A stretch of DNA of 64,000 bases from Kalaharituber pfeilii (GCA_015179045.1 WHUZ01000108.1:1-64000); one strand, 5' to 3'; positions 17,378 to 27,378 are shown, counted from the first letter of the stretch. Notes: generated by a model from the letters alone, not told the origin. Numbers and translations are program-made.

Positions 17378-19905
17378 TGGGAACTATCACGGTGAGGAAT
17401 GTTAAAACGGGGGGGACAGCACAGAGAGTGCTAAGGACCCCGAGGGTAACAGGGGGAAGGGTCAGGGGGGTACAGCAAGAGCAAGAGTCACCATCGAAGA
17501 GAGGGAACCGGAGCCGATGGGCTCCGCCCATTCTGGAAGCGATGGAGGAGGCGATGGAGGAGGATGAGGAAGTTGGAGGGGTAAGCCCATTCTGGGACCC
17601 AGCACCATCCAAAACCAACCTTTTCGGAACACCGGCCCCAGGGACAAGAGATTTCCTGAGTCTTGAAGAAATCCCAAACTCCCAACCGGAAGGAGTCACG
17701 CAGGAGAGGGAACAAACAAAGAGCAGGGTTACACCGGCGGTACCGGTAGTCGACCTGGTCACACCGGAAGTGGCACCGGCAGTGCCAATAATTCCGGTCG
17801 TGGACTTGACGGAGGTCACACAGACCCAGGAGGAGGAAGTAGATGATACGCAGGCGGGGGAAACGGAGATGAGGGAAGAGGAGGAAGAGATGCAAGAAGG
17901 GGAGGAGGGAGAGGAGGATGAGGAGATGGGAGAAGGAGGGGAGATGAGTGTAGAGGAAGGATTAGTAGACGCGGCAATCATTTTCCTGAGAAGAGCACAG
18001 ATGTGGGAGGTTGCCGAGAAGGAAAAGGGGAAGAGAGCGAGGGGAAAAACCACGAAGAAGGTCCGAAAGGCAGAGGAGGGGGTGGCGAAATTGATGGACG
18101 GATGCCTTGGGTACACATGGCAGGAGTTCATAAAGGAGGCGGGGGAACAGGATAGAAAGGGTAGGGGACTGTGGGTGGCAGAGGAACAGCTGACAGAGAA
18201 TAAGGCGAAGGGGATGAGGATGTGGGCAGAGGACGTTCAGAAGAATGTCAACTCCGGAGAAGAAAAGGGGATGGCGGAAAGAGTAAAGAGGCTGGAGGAC
18301 ATGGTCGTGAGCATACATGCGCACATGGGATTGGCGACGACCGAGGAGAAAGACAGGGCGGAGAAGAAGAGACGGCAGGTAGAAAAGGAAAATAGGGAAA
18401 AGGAAATGGAAAGAGAAAGGCAGGCGGAGGCGAGAAGGATCGCAAAAAAGGCAGAGGAGCAGAAGAGGGCGGAGGAGGAGGAAAAGCGCAAACAGGAGGC
18501 AGCGATCGAGGCACACAACACCCTCGACGCACAACAAAGGCTGAGGAAGAGAGAGCTGCTGTTGGCAAAAGAGCGCGCGAGCAAATTGGAAAGGGAGGCG
18601 CTGGAATCCAGCAAGGCGGAGGACGAGAAGAAGGCAAGGGAAGCCAAAGAGGAAGCGGAGAGGATCGAGCGGGAGAATAGGGGATTCCTCACGGCAGAAG
18701 TCAAGCAGGAGGGGGAGGGTTGGCAAATCGTGGGGGGAAAGAAGATGAGGAAGATACAAGTAACCTCCCAGCATAAGGAGAGGGTGGTGGCAAAAGGGGA
18801 GGCGTGGGAGAAAGAGAAAGAAAAGGGGATAAAGGTGTTCGAGCAGGCGAGGCGGGATTGGGAGGCTACGGAGAAAAAACCCATGTTCCGAGTCAGGAAG
18901 CTGGACATACACGGGGAGGTATGCGTCTTCGAGAGGGTGTGGGAAGTCGAGGAGATACCTGCGGGGATGAAAGATGAGGAGGTGTTGAAGAAGTGTGACG
19001 ACCTCATCAGGGCAATGTACAAGGATACAGTGAGGGTGTGGGTGGAAAACAAAAAGGCAGTAAGGCTGGTGATAAAAGGGGTACCGGTGCAGAAGGGAGC
19101 AGTTACGGACAAAGAGGTCGCGGAGTTGGTGAAGAAGGAAAACCCGGAGCTAAAAGCAGGGAACCGGGGCCCGCATAGGTTTGCTTGGGCACCGAACCCA
19201 CAGACGGCGAGGTCGAGTTCGGTGACGTTCGAGGTAGCGAATGCGGAGGAGGCGGAGAGGTTGTGTAAAGAGAGGGTGATGATCCTGGGGAAACCGAGGT
19301 GGGTACAACTTTGGAACCCAAAGGGGAAACAGCAGCAGGGGAGAAGACCGGAGATTAGACAAAATTGGAGAAGAGAGGAGGGGATGCCAGAAGGGGTGAT
19401 AAGGATGCCACCACCAGCGAACGCTCCTAGGGGACCGAAAGGGAAGGGGGTGTATGCACAGGGAGGAGGCAAGGGGGGAGCGGCGCGAACACGAGACATG
19501 CAAGTCCAGCAGACGACGGGGGGGATTACATGCCTGGTGTGCAAGAAGAAGGGGCACGTCGCGAAAGAATGCAATGACGAGGGGGCGAAGGAGGCATTCA
19601 GGGCGATTACGGAAAAAAGGAAAGGAACGGGAGCTGGGGGAGGGGAGGGCTCAAAAAGGAAGAAGGCGGGGGAGGAGGGAGAGGGGGGAATAGTTTTCAA
19701 TGCCGGAAGTCAGAAGGAAGCTGAGGAGATTAGCGAGATTCTGAGGGAGGCGAAAACGAAAGCAAAAAGAAAGGAGAAGGAAGGAAGTTGGGACGATGAG
19801 GCAGAAGGCATGCAAGGGGTGAAGAAGGATGTGGAGGGCATTGAGGATTCCGCCTGGGCACCCACCCTGGATGAGAGGACCGAAGCCCCGAAGTCCACAT
19901 GGTGA
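17377..19905 (+). CDS. LINE ORF1 protein, 842 aa, coiled coil, RRM-like module, CCHC
   Basis: I chose the ATG at 17,377, inside the TGATG overlap; an upstream in-frame ATG at 17,353 is also possible. N-terminal third: acidic and Pro/Glu-rich (MREEEEEMQEGEEGEEDEEM). Middle (about residues 320-450): long Lys/Glu/Arg-rich helix suited to a coiled coil (EKKRRQVEKENREKEMERER). Then an RRM-like nucleic-acid-binding region (VRLVIKGVPVQKGAVTDKEV, SSSVTFEVANAEEAERLCKE). One zinc knuckle follows: CLVCKKKGHVAKEC (CX2CX4HX4C). Basic C terminus. Role by family: binds LINE RNA and forms the RNP. The stop overlaps the ORF2 start as ATGGTGA. Confidence 0.9.
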   Translation: MGTITVRNVKTGGTAQRVLRTPRVTGGRVRGVQQEQESPSKRGNRSRWAPPILEAMEEAMEEDEEVGGVSPFWDPAPSKTNLFGTPAPGTRDFLSLEEIPNSQPEGVTQEREQTKSRVTPAVPVVDLVTPEVAPAVPIIPVVDLTEVTQTQEEEVDDTQAGETEMREEEEEMQEGEEGEEDEEMGEGGEMSVEEGLVDAAIIFLRRAQMWEVAEKEKGKRARGKTTKKVRKAEEGVAKLMDGCLGYTWQEFIKEAGEQDRKGRGLWVAEEQLTENKAKGMRMWAEDVQKNVNSGEEKGMAERVKRLEDMVVSIHAHMGLATTEEKDRAEKKRRQVEKENREKEMERERQAEARRIAKKAEEQKRAEEEEKRKQEAAIEAHNTLDAQQRLRKRELLLAKERASKLEREALESSKAEDEKKAREAKEEAERIERENRGFLTAEVKQEGEGWQIVGGKKMRKIQVTSQHKERVVAKGEAWEKEKEKGIKVFEQARRDWEATEKKPMFRVRKLDIHGEVCVFERVWEVEEIPAGMKDEEVLKKCDDLIRAMYKDTVRVWVENKKAVRLVIKGVPVQKGAVTDKEVAELVKKENPELKAGNRGPHRFAWAPNPQTARSSSVTFEVANAEEAERLCKERVMILGKPRWVQLWNPKGKQQQGRRPEIRQNWRREEGMPEGVIRMPPPANAPRGPKGKGVYAQGGGKGGAARTRDMQVQQTTGGITCLVCKKKGHVAKECNDEGAKEAFRAITEKRKGTGAGGGEGSKRKKAGEEGEGGIVFNAGSQKEAEEISEILREAKTKAKRKEKEGSWDDEAEGMQGVKKDVEGIEDSAWAPTLDERTEAPKSTW

Positions 19906-22788
19906 AGTGGAAGATAGGATGTCAGAACGTGCAGGGCGGGGTGGCCAACACGCACGTGGCGTTGGAGTGGGCGAGTAGAGAGGGGTTGCATATGTTTTTT
20001 TGTATTAGAAGCATGGGTAGAGAAGAAGGGAGGGAGCTGGGTAACGACGACCCACCCATCTTTCGACATAAAGTCGGAGGTGAGAGAGGGAACGAGGGTA
20101 GTGTTACACGTGAGCAAGGGGAGGATAGGGAAGGTGAGGGTGAGAGAAGAAGAAAAGAATTGGGTTTGGGCGGAGGTGGAGGGGACGAGAGTAGGGGGAG
20201 TGTACGTCCAGCCCAATTGGAAGAAAGAGGACATGGAGAACGTGCTAGGAAAGATAGAGAAGGAGTGGGACGGGAGGAAAGGGGTCATTCTGGGGGATTG
20301 GAACGCCCACCATCAAGCGTGGGGTGGGGCGGGAGTGCAAAATAATGGGAGGGGGACGGTGATAAAGGAGTTCTTCGAAGGGGACGGATGGGAGCTGGTC
20401 AACACGGAAGGAGAAATGACGTGGAGGAGACAGAGGAGGGGGGTGATACAGGAGTCGGTCATTGATTTGTGTTGGCAGAAGGGGATGGGAGAAGAGGTGA
20501 AGGAGGGGATGCAACAGGTCTTTTTGAGTTCAGACCACGCAGCTATAGGCACGGAGTGGGAGAACACAGAGAGGGGAGGAGGAGAGAAAAGAAGGAGGGT
20601 GAATTTTGAAGAGGTGGAGGATTTGGTGGAAGACATGAAGGAGTGGGACGGGGAAAAGAAAGGGGAGTGGGTGGAGGGACTGCGGGGGGAAACCCCGTAC
20701 GAGAAACTTTTGGACCTCAAGGAAAGGCACAGTCGGGGAGTGAGGGTATGCAGGAGGAGTAAGAAATGGTGGTCAAAGAAGCTAACGAGCCTTCGAAAGG
20801 AGGTGACGGCAGCGGGGAGAGGAGGGGTGGGTCAAGGAGCAAAGGGGATGGACCCAGAGAGGTATGAGAAATGGAAGCAGGCGAAGAGGACCCTCAAGGC
20901 GAACATAAAAAAGGAGAAGGAGTGCTGGAGGGCCTTCGCGGAGGAGATGGGGGAGAAGGATCCGTGGGTGGTTGCTAGGGTAGCTAAAGACCCGTGGAGG
21001 TTGAAAGCGACTATGGGGAAGTTGAAGGGAGAGGAGGGGGAAGAGCTGAGGACGGACCAAGACAAGTGCGAAGCACTTGTCCTGAGGAATTTCCAGTGGG
21101 AAGAGAGACAGGGTAGGGAGGACGAAGGGGAGGAGAGTGGGGAGGGACCGGGATATGGGGTAGAGAAGATCGTGGGAATGCTGGAGGACGCCCTAAGGGG
21201 GGCGAGCAATGTGTCGGCACCGGGACCCGATGGAGTATCATACAAGTTCTTGAAGCTGGTGATGAAGACCCCGTTAGGAAAGGGGCTAATGACACAGATG
21301 GCGGAGGAGATGGCGGCGGGGAGGACACCAAGAGAGTGGCAGTTAAGCAAAGTGGTCATGATTCCGAAGCCGGGGAAGGACAAGTCCCAGGTGAGGAGTT
21401 GGAGACCAATAAATTTGATTAACTGCGTGGCGAAGTTGGGAGAAAAAGTGGTGGCAAACGAGCTGCAGAGGGCGGACCGACTTTTCCATCGACACCAGTT
21501 CGAAGGCAGGAAAGGGAGGAACGCCGCAGAAGCAATGATGAGGGCCGTCACCAAAACGCAGAGGTGTCTGGCAAGAAAAGGGGGGTCAGTATGGAGTCTC
21601 GATGATGTGAGAGGGGGTTTCAATAACGTGAAAGGGGAGGAGGTTTTGGGCAGGATAAAAAGAGACGAGAGAGCGGGTAGGTGGGAGGGGTGGCTGAAAG
21701 GGTTCTTTAGGGAGAGAAGGTTTACGGTGGAGTGGGATGGGGTAGTCAGAGGGGAAGGAAGAGCAAACGTGGGGGTACCGCAGGGATCGCCGCTGTCACC
21801 AGTCATTTTCTTGATATGGTTGGCACCGATGCTGGAGGATTTGGAGGAGACACTGAGGAGGGAGTGCCCGGAGGTGGAGTGCGAGGTTCCGTCGTACGTT
21901 GACGACATCAATGTGACGGCGTGGGACTGGGAGGGGGAGGTGGACCAAGAGAGATTGAGGGCGAAGCTGGGAAGGATAACGAAGGAGATAGCAGAGAAAT
22001 GGGGGGTGCCGTTAGAGAAAACAAAGCACGAAGACATTGTCTTCGGCAAGGGGAAGAGAAAGAGGAAGGAGGTGGAGAGAGTGAAGTGGCTGGGAGTAAT
22101 CTTTGATTCGACTCTAGACTTCGACTTCCATTGGAAGGCGAGGATAGAGAAGGCGAGAAAGCTCACGGGAGCCATGATGGGGGTGGGCGCGGGGCAGTGG
22201 GGAATGAGCCCACGGAGCTGGCGACAGTTGTACACGGGGATGATCAGAGCGGTGATGATGTGGGGTTCGGAGATAGGATGGAGGGGGCAGAAAGAGTGGA
22301 GGAGGGAAATGGAAAAGATTCAGTACCAGGTATTGAAAAAGGCCACGGGAGCAGTCCACGGAGCAGCGATGCAGAAAGTCAACTGGATCGCCGGAGTGGA
22401 GAGTGCGGAGACAGCATTAGACGCTGCACAGGCGCGGTTTGTAGCGAGGAGTATGGGGGACCCGGAGGGCTGTGGAGACATCTGGACCGCGGACTTCAGG
22501 GGGGAGGGGGACGTGGAGGAGCGGGGTCGGGACTGGAAGGATTGGAGCGCGGGGTGGGTGACGCAGAAGAAGGATGGTTTCGAGTCGGTAGCGGGGAGGG
22601 TACAGAGCACAGTGAGCTTCGTAATGCCGGAGGGGGTAGACGAAGTGTCATGGGGAGGGAGATGTGCGAAAGTGGAGATAGAAGAGGCCAATAGCGAAGG
22701 TCGCAAAGGGGGGGGGCGGAGGAGTGGGAGTCAGCGATCTTCTGGGCAACACAGGGGGCAGGGGCCGTCTATACGGACGGCAGCATGA
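19899..22788 (+). pseudogene. LINE ORF2: endonuclease and reverse transcriptase, one frameshift
   Basis: Start ATG at 19,899 overlaps the end of ORF1 by 7 bp (ATGGTGA). APE-type endonuclease: N-terminal KIGCQNVQGGVANTHVALEW, ILGDWNAHHQAWG (catalytic Asp and Asn), LSSDHAAIG (SDH). The frame shifts after 20,001 within a run of seven T; six would keep it open. Downstream of this the frame is open to 22,788. RT signatures: SAPGPDGVSYKFLK, IPKPGKDKSQVRSWRPINL, GVPQGSPLSPVIFLIWLAPM, VPSYVDDINVTAWD (YVDD) and WLGVIFDSTL. A second shift at the run of nine G near 22,708 separates it from RNase H. Either decay or assembly error could explain both shifts. Confidence 0.92.
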
Positions 22789-23531
22789 ATGAGAAGGGGA
22801 GAGTAGGAGGGGGTTTTTGGAAGTGGGACGGCGGGGGAGGAGAAGAGATGGGGACGGGGGCGACGGTGTGGGACGGGGAGGTGAAGGGGATGAGAAGGGG
22901 GTTGGAAAGAGCAGTACCGGCACCGGCGAACGTAGTCGTCCTAACTGACTCACAGGCAGCAATCGCGGCAGTGAAGAAGGCGGGGAGACTAGGGAAAGCA
23001 CGAACCGGAGACCTAAGGAGGGTGGTAGATGAAATCGCAGAAAGAAGGAGAAGGGGGGGGGACGTCAAGCTGATGTGGGTCAAGGCACACATTGGTGTCG
23101 CCGGCAACGAGGCGGCGGACGTCGAAGCAAAGAAGGCGGCGGACAGGATAGGGAGGTCGGTGGTGACAGAAGGAGGGCTGCGGCAGAAATGGAAGCGACT
23201 GCGCGTGGCGGAAAGAAAAGAAAGGGGGTACGGGGGAGGCGCAGTGATGGAGTGGAGAAGGGGGGCTGCAACGGCGTTCACGAGGTTGAGAACTGGAAAG
23301 GGGATGGGGAAGGAGTGGGAAATAAGGATCGGGAAAGTGATGGAGGGGAGTGTATGTGGATGCGGGAAAAGGCAAACGGCGGACCACCTGGCGTTCGGGT
23401 GTGAGGAGGTGGAGTACCTGGAAGGATGGGGAAGGTGGGAGGATATTGACGACAAGAAATGGATGGTGGAACATGAGAATGGGGAGATGGTGAATGCGCT
23501 GGGAGAGTTTTTTGGTTCGCTGAAGGTGTAG
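22710..23531 (+). CDS. LINE ORF2 C-terminal part: RNase H and zinc knuckle
   Basis: The frame enters from the G-run near 22,708. RNase H residues: VYTDGSMNEKG (Asp, at about 22,767), VVVLTDSQAAIAAVKKA (Asp), WVKAHIGVAGNEAADVEAKK (His, Asp). The end holds VCGCGKRQTADHLAFGC (CX1CX7HX4C), as in the other lineage B copies. The first ATG in this frame is 22,785, but the conserved YTDGS before it shows the domain belongs to ORF2 rather than to a separate gene. It ends 241 bp before the poly(A) boundary. Confidence 0.9.
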   Translation, partial: GGAEEWESAIFWATQGAGAVYTDGSMNEKGRVGGGFWKWDGGGGEEMGTGATVWDGEVKGMRRGLERAVPAPANVVVLTDSQAAIAAVKKAGRLGKARTGDLRRVVDEIAERRRRGGDVKLMWVKAHIGVAGNEAADVEAKKAADRIGRSVVTEGGLRQKWKRLRVAERKERGYGGGAVMEWRRGAATAFTRLRTGKGMGKEWEIRIGKVMEGSVCGCGKRQTADHLAFGCEEVEYLEGWGRWEDIDDKKWMVEHENGEMVNALGEFFGSLKV

Positions 23532-23659
23532 GGGGAGGGGGCGAATTTCCGTTTGTTAGTAGGTGGCGGGGGAAGAAAGACGTAGCTATTTTTAAGTGCC
23601 TCGGGGAAGTGGGGCGGGGAGGGGTTGATGTTTTCGTTTGTAGAGATGGCGGTGGAAGA

Positions 23660-23772
23660 TTTAGGTAGATAAGCCTGCCTCCGGGCTTTGAGGGTCTAGA
23701 CCCAGGGGCCCTGCCATGGCGAACAGCTACAAGCGGGGTCACGTGAAAAAAAAAAAAAAAAAAAAAAAAAAA
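23660..23772 (+). promoter_or_regulatory. Lineage B 3' tail and poly(A)
   Basis: The conserved block CCTGCCTCCGGGC, then CCCTGCCATGGCGAACAG and AAGCGGGGTCACGTGA, precedes poly(A). The last 60 bp of it are what the lineage B tail-only insertions in this window consist of, so it is probably the part recognised by the LINE reverse transcriptase. That recognition is inferred from the copies, not shown. Confidence 0.75.
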
Positions 23773-23786
23773 GACGCGGAGTTGGT

Positions 23787-24411
23787 AGCGATAAGCGAGA
23801 CGATGGAGAGGGTGGAGGGGGAGATGCTGATATTGACCGATTCGAGACACGCCATCCGGAGGATGAGGGCCGTGGCGGGAGGAGACCCGGCACACGATGG
23901 TGCCACACGCAAGATGAGAAAAGCATGGGAGACGAGGGTGGGGAGGGGCGACATGGACGTAGCGGTCATGTGGGTGAAGGCACATAGGGGGATAGAAGGA
24001 AATGAGAGAGCAGACAGGACAGCGGGGTGGGGCACGGCGCTGCAGTACAAGACTGAAGTGGTTACAGAGGCGGGTCAGAGGCAAAGGGCGAGGAGGGAGA
24101 GAGCGGAGGAGAGGAATAGACTAAAGATCGCATACAGACCGCTGGAAAGAGCGGGTAGGGAGATAGGTCGACTGGCAGGCCTGTTAGGGGGGAAGGGCTT
24201 GAGGGCATGGAGGTGGCAGATCGGGGAAGGAGACGGACCAGAGTGTAGATGGTGCGGGGAGAGCGATGAGACGACGGAACACCTGTTGGGGGGGTGCAGA
24301 GTGTGGAGGAGGAGGAGGCCCGGAGGAGAAGAGCATATAAGGCGCCCACCAAAGAAGAGAGAAGGAGGGAGAGATCCGATTGAGGAGCTGCTGGCGATGC
24401 TGGGGGAGTGA
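23787..24411 (+). pseudogene. LINE A ORF2 fragment: rest of RNase H and zinc knuckle
   Basis: Continues the frame broken at 16,383: AISETMERVEGEMLILTDS (Glu, Asp), VKAHRGIEGNERADRTAGW (His, Asp), YRPLERAGREIGRLAGLLG and CRWCGESDETTEHLLGGC (CX2CX7HX4C), with a stop at 24,409-24,411. No inactivating change besides the nested insertion. Confidence 0.92.
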
Positions 24412-24579
24412 GAGAAGACCTCCGGGGGGTGTGGTGGTGGCGGGGGGAGTTTATTTAAGAGTTCATCTATGTCACATAATTATTTAGCTACAGAATCGCC
24501 ATAGCCCTTAGGGCGGCCTGCGATCAATGATATAAAAAAAAAAAAAAAAAAAAAAGAGCCCAGCGACGCCTACGCTAAC

Positions 24580-24716
24580 AATTGCGTCCTGGCAGTATAG
24601 AGGTGAAATTGTATCCTGACAGTATAGAAATATAATTGCGGCTTGACAGTACAGTAATGCAATTGCGTCCTGGCAGTATAGTGGTGCTGTTGCGTCCTGA
24701 CAATAGTAGTTTAGGT
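24580..24716. repeat. 27 bp tandem repeat, five units
   Basis: AATTGCGTCCTGGCAGTATA plus seven variable bases repeats five times right after the end of the G1 LTR. Confidence 0.85.
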
Positions 24717-24889
24717 GTGCGTCTGGACACATAATATCAATAGTTGTATCCTGGCATTGAACTCATGGCACCAACGTCAGGACGTGCATGACGCAAAAAA
24801 GACAAGACGGTCCTGGGACGCGCCTATATGGCTTCCTGACGCACTTTTTTCTTTCCTGATGATACTACTATAGTACCTAGGTGCTACCA

Positions 24890-25320
24890 TGCTGCTAAGC
24901 ATCGAGCCGCAAGCTGCCATTCATGATCTTGAGAAGTTAGCAATTAGCAGCATATGATACGTAAGCCTATAGACTCAGGTATACTTACCTGCCAAATTCC
25001 TTTTTTACTTTCAATAGCAATCTCTGTTATTCATTCTAGTTACTAGCCATGAAAAGAGATGAAAGGCTACCTGCCTACCTGTTATCCACTCATTTTGTTG
25101 TCAAGTAGTTTGCTGTTTTGCAATATCTCGGTTGTAGTAGTCAGTGTTTTCATGAGTAGGAGACAGAAAGAGAGAGAGGATAACAGTGATACTAAAGGAA
25201 GTCTCTCTAATTCCTTCTCAGTGTCAACCTGGCACTTGCATATGAGTACTACTTGCAAGCCCAGAAGGCTTGGTTGGAGTGGTGTAGTTACACTGACCCT
25301 GCGACTATACGGTTAGAGTT
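24890..25320 (+). repeat. Inverted partner of 28,660-29,120; carries small ORF
   Basis: Sequence from about 24,895 (CTGCTAAGCATCGAGCCGC, GAGAAGTTAGCAAT, GACTCAGGTATACTTACCTGC) matches the reverse complement of about 28,780-29,120 at moderate identity, including leader and coding part of a small ORF. The two copies point toward each other across 3.4 kb. This may be the end of a second, lost MULE. Confidence 0.7.
25059..25316 (+). CDS. Small hydrophobic-segment protein, 85 aa, copy 1
   Basis: Starts MKGYLPTCYPLILLSSSLLF and continues CNISVVVVSVFMSRRQKERE. The N-terminal 35 residues contain one convincing membrane segment or signal anchor followed by basic SRRQ. The second copy (28,656-28,988, minus) has the same N-terminal 35 residues with many silent or conservative changes, which suggests the frame was once under selection. 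Downstream the copies diverge and this one may be frameshifted after about residue 50. I do not recognise the family. It could be a transposon accessory ORF or a captured host gene fragment. Confidence 0.45.
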   Translation: MKGYLPTCYPLILLSSSLLFCNISVVVVSVFMSRRQKEREDNSDTKGSLSNSFSVSTWHLHMSTTCKPRRLGWSGVVTLTLRLYG

Positions 25321-25494
25321 ACTTTTCCTAGCACCACGGTCTGTGCAAATTACATCACGAAAAAAGGGAGTTTGCGCCCTCAGCGCCAGCAGCGCCAGGG
25401 CGCTGGGGCGAAACTCGACTCCACAACGCGCGATACCGGCTCAGCGCGTCACAAACACATGAGTTCGTGCTACTGCGTCCCCAACGTGCAGGGC

Positions 25495-25705
25495 GCAGTT
25501 GACCTAATAGGCCTCGTTGGTAACGCAGGCGACCTAATAGGCCTCTTTATAACGCTGGTCACCTGGTGAGTCTCGTTGATAACGCAGGTCACCTGGTGAG
25601 TCTCGTTGGTAACGCCCGTGACCTGGTGGATGTCGTTGAGCACGCTGTTGACATGATTGGCCTCGTTGGGGACGCAATTTACTCTATGGCCTCGGTGAGG
25701 GCGCA
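25495..25705. repeat. 30 bp tandem repeat, about seven units
   Basis: Units of the form GTAACGCAGGTCACCTGGTG plus AGTCTCGTTG repeat about seven times with variation. Confidence 0.85.
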
Positions 25706-25855
25706 CTGTGACGGTAGTACCACGTTGTCAACTCTCTTTACACATCCTCATGTGTTCTCAATTCAGTATATATTGAATTATTTATTCATGCCTAGCATTT
25801 ATTCATTCCTAGCTATCGCGATATATACAGGCGCCCTTTCACCACCCCTACATGC

Positions 25856-25915
25856 TATCGCCATAGCCCATAGGGCGGCATGCGATTAATGAAATAAAAA
25901 AAAAAAAAAAAAAAA
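25856..25915 (+). mobile_element. Tail-only retroposon (tail A), 60 bp
   Basis: CCCTACATGC at 25,846-25,855 and 25,916-25,925 flanks an insert made only of the hairpin CGCCATAGCCCATAGGGCGG, CATGCGATTAATGAAATA and poly(A). Confidence 0.95.
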
Positions 25916-25974
25916 CCCTACATGCCACACCACTTCACCGTAGCGCCGTACCTTTTCACCAACACTTCATGCCA

Positions 25975-26087
25975 CACCGCTCCACCGCATTCCTGTAGGT
26001 TGAGCCTTTCATGCCACATCAAGCGCCGCAGAGGAAGGCCTGCCATACCTGCTAAATTGAACTCATTCGCCTATTCTCGTGCCATTG
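25975..26087. repeat. Left part of ~57 bp minisatellite (CATACCTG..CTCATTC family)
   Basis: Two units containing GCCTGCCATACCTG, AAATTGAACTCATTC and TCTCGTGCCATTG. The array is split by the LINE at 26,088 and resumes at 27,379. Confidence 0.75.
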
Positions 26088-27234
26088 GGGCCCCGTGGGG
26101 GACGAGACGGGACGTGGTAGAAGGACTAACAAACCTGGAGTCCGTCGAGACGTTTGTTTATGGGGAGGCAGAGAGGGTAGAGGCCCGAACACTGAGGTTC
26201 GGTGATGAACCAGTCAGAAGACCACAGCCGGACACAATATACCTAAGAGGGCCCTTGGACACAGAGATTCCCTGCCTCTACATGTGCACCCAATACACCC
26301 GTCCGATCTTTGTAAGGAGGAGTGGGAGAGACTGATAGCCGGGGAGGAAGAAGAAGGATGGATGAGTGTGTACACTGATGGGAGCAGAATGGAGGACAAG
26401 ACAGGCGCCGGAGTGCATCAAGCCGGAAAAGACACATCCATATACCTAGGGGAAAGATGCACAGTCAATGACGCCGAACTGTTAGCGGTGGGAGAGGTCA
26501 TGCGCAGAGAGGGGGAGCTGCTAATCGTAACGGACTCCAGGACCACGGTGACAAGGATGAAGGAGATAGCCAGGGGGACCTAACCCTTTTTTTTTTTTTT
26601 TTTTTATTCCACGTGACCCCGCTTGTAGCTGTTCGCCATGGCAGGGGGGACCTAACCCCAGGAGGAGCAGAGGAGTGGGTACGGAGAAGGTGGGATGAAA
26701 GGATGTCGAGGGGGATCGAGACCTGGCGATTCTGTGGGTAAAAGCACAACAGAGATATAGCCGGTAACACCGAGGCAGACACGGCGGCCAAAATAGCCAC
26801 GGCGCTACAATACCAGGACGAGACGGTGACAGAAGCGGGCATCCGACAAGAGGCGAAGGCTAGTAGAGGGGTGGAGAGAAAGAGACTACAGCTGACGTAC
26901 AGGCCACTCGAATACCTGGGGACCAGAAGGAGGGTAGCCACACTCGCAGGCATCATGGGGGACAAAGGATTGAGACAATGGAGACACCAGATAGGGAAGG
27001 AGGATTCACCGGAGTGCAGGTGGTGTGGAAAGGCCCTCGAGAATTACAGACATATATCGAGAGAGGGCGAGGCATGGAAGAAGAGACTACCGGGAGGAGA
27101 GACGGGGCTGAAGATGCCAATAGGAGTGGAGGAAGGGAAGGGGAAGGGGAAGGAAGAGGGGAGAAGAAGTGGATGAAAGAGGGGGAGAAGAAGGGGATGA
27201 CACTGGCCGAGGTGCTGGGCTGGGCAGCGAGTTA
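26088..27234 (+). pseudogene. LINE A ORF2 C-terminal fragment, frameshifted
   Basis: GAPWGTRRDVVEGLTNLESV, then after a frameshift near 26,290 VYTDGSRMEDKTGAG, NDAELLAVGEVMRREGELL and LIVTDSRTTVTRM. The frame is interrupted at 26,587 by the small insertion. It then resumes with weaker RNase H C-terminal traces (AGNTEADTAAKIA) and YRPLEYLGTRRRVATLAGIM, CRWCGKALENYRHISREGE. The His/Asp motif HIGI is altered. It is a decayed copy. The same subfamily occurs at 33,099-33,606 and 50,181-50,576. Confidence 0.88.
26587..26644 (-). mobile_element. Tail-only retroposon (tail B), 58 bp
   Basis: GGGGGACCTAACCC at 26,573-26,586 and 26,645-26,658 flanks poly(T) followed by the reverse complement of the tail B end (CACGTGACCCCGCTTGTAGC, TGTTCGCCATGGCA). 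It interrupts a LINE A copy. Confidence 0.96.
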
Positions 27235-27378
27235 GCTGTTTTTTATTCGGCCATTATTTTTCCTTTACGCTCTTTTCTTATCTATCATCTGCGAATCACA
27301 CATTCTGTACTTAACACCTCGCCGTAGCCTGATAGGCGGTATGAGAGTAATGAAATAAAAAAAAAAAAAAAAAAAAAA

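Larger units (their letters stand above)
16384..23772 (+). mobile_element. Full-length lineage B LINE, 7,389 bp
   Basis: GACGCGGAGTTGGT (14 bp) at 16,370-16,383 and 23,773-23,786 brackets the element exactly. Contents: 5' leader of 475 bp (16,384-16,858), a 172-codon ORF, an 842-codon ORF1 with zinc knuckle, ORF2 with endonuclease, RT and RNase H, a 3' region, the tail B signature (CCCTGCCATGGC, AAGCGGGGTCACGTGA) and poly(A) of about 25. The coding strand is purine-rich. It looks recently inserted; the only damage I see is two frameshifts in homopolymer runs of ORF2. Confidence 0.95.
15514..24555 (+). mobile_element. Lineage A LINE, 1.65 kb, split by a full-length lineage B LINE
   Basis: GAGCCCAGCGAC at 15,502-15,513 and 24,556-24,567 is the target duplication, placing the element within the gypsy G1 LTR. 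Its own sequence is 15,514-16,383 and 23,787-24,555; the middle is the nested LINE at 16,384-23,772. It ends with CGCCATAGCCCTTAGGGCGG, CCTGCGATCAATGATATA and poly(A). Confidence 0.94.
26088..27378 (+). mobile_element. LINE A subfamily copy in minisatellite, 15 bp duplication
   Basis: ATTCTCGTGCCATTG at 26,073-26,087 and 27,379-27,393 brackets the element. The tail is CGCCGTAGCCTGATAGGCGG with TATGAGAGTAATGAAATA and poly(A); here two hairpin positions have changed together relative to CGCCATAGCCCATAGGGCGG. It has a nested 58 bp tail B insertion. Confidence 0.94.

Noticed and set aside
18237..19700. 487-codon minus-strand frame
   Set aside because: Antisense of the purine-rich LINE ORF1. The plus strand has the zinc knuckle and RRM-like region, so the minus frame is a shadow.
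20832..22235. 467-codon minus-strand frame
   Set aside because: Antisense of the LINE reverse transcriptase, whose motifs are on the plus strand.
15030..24580. Second solo LTR of the 4945 type
   Set aside because: A polypurine tract and gypsy remnants lie immediately upstream and the bases flanking the two ends do not match, so it is a 3' LTR of a decayed element.
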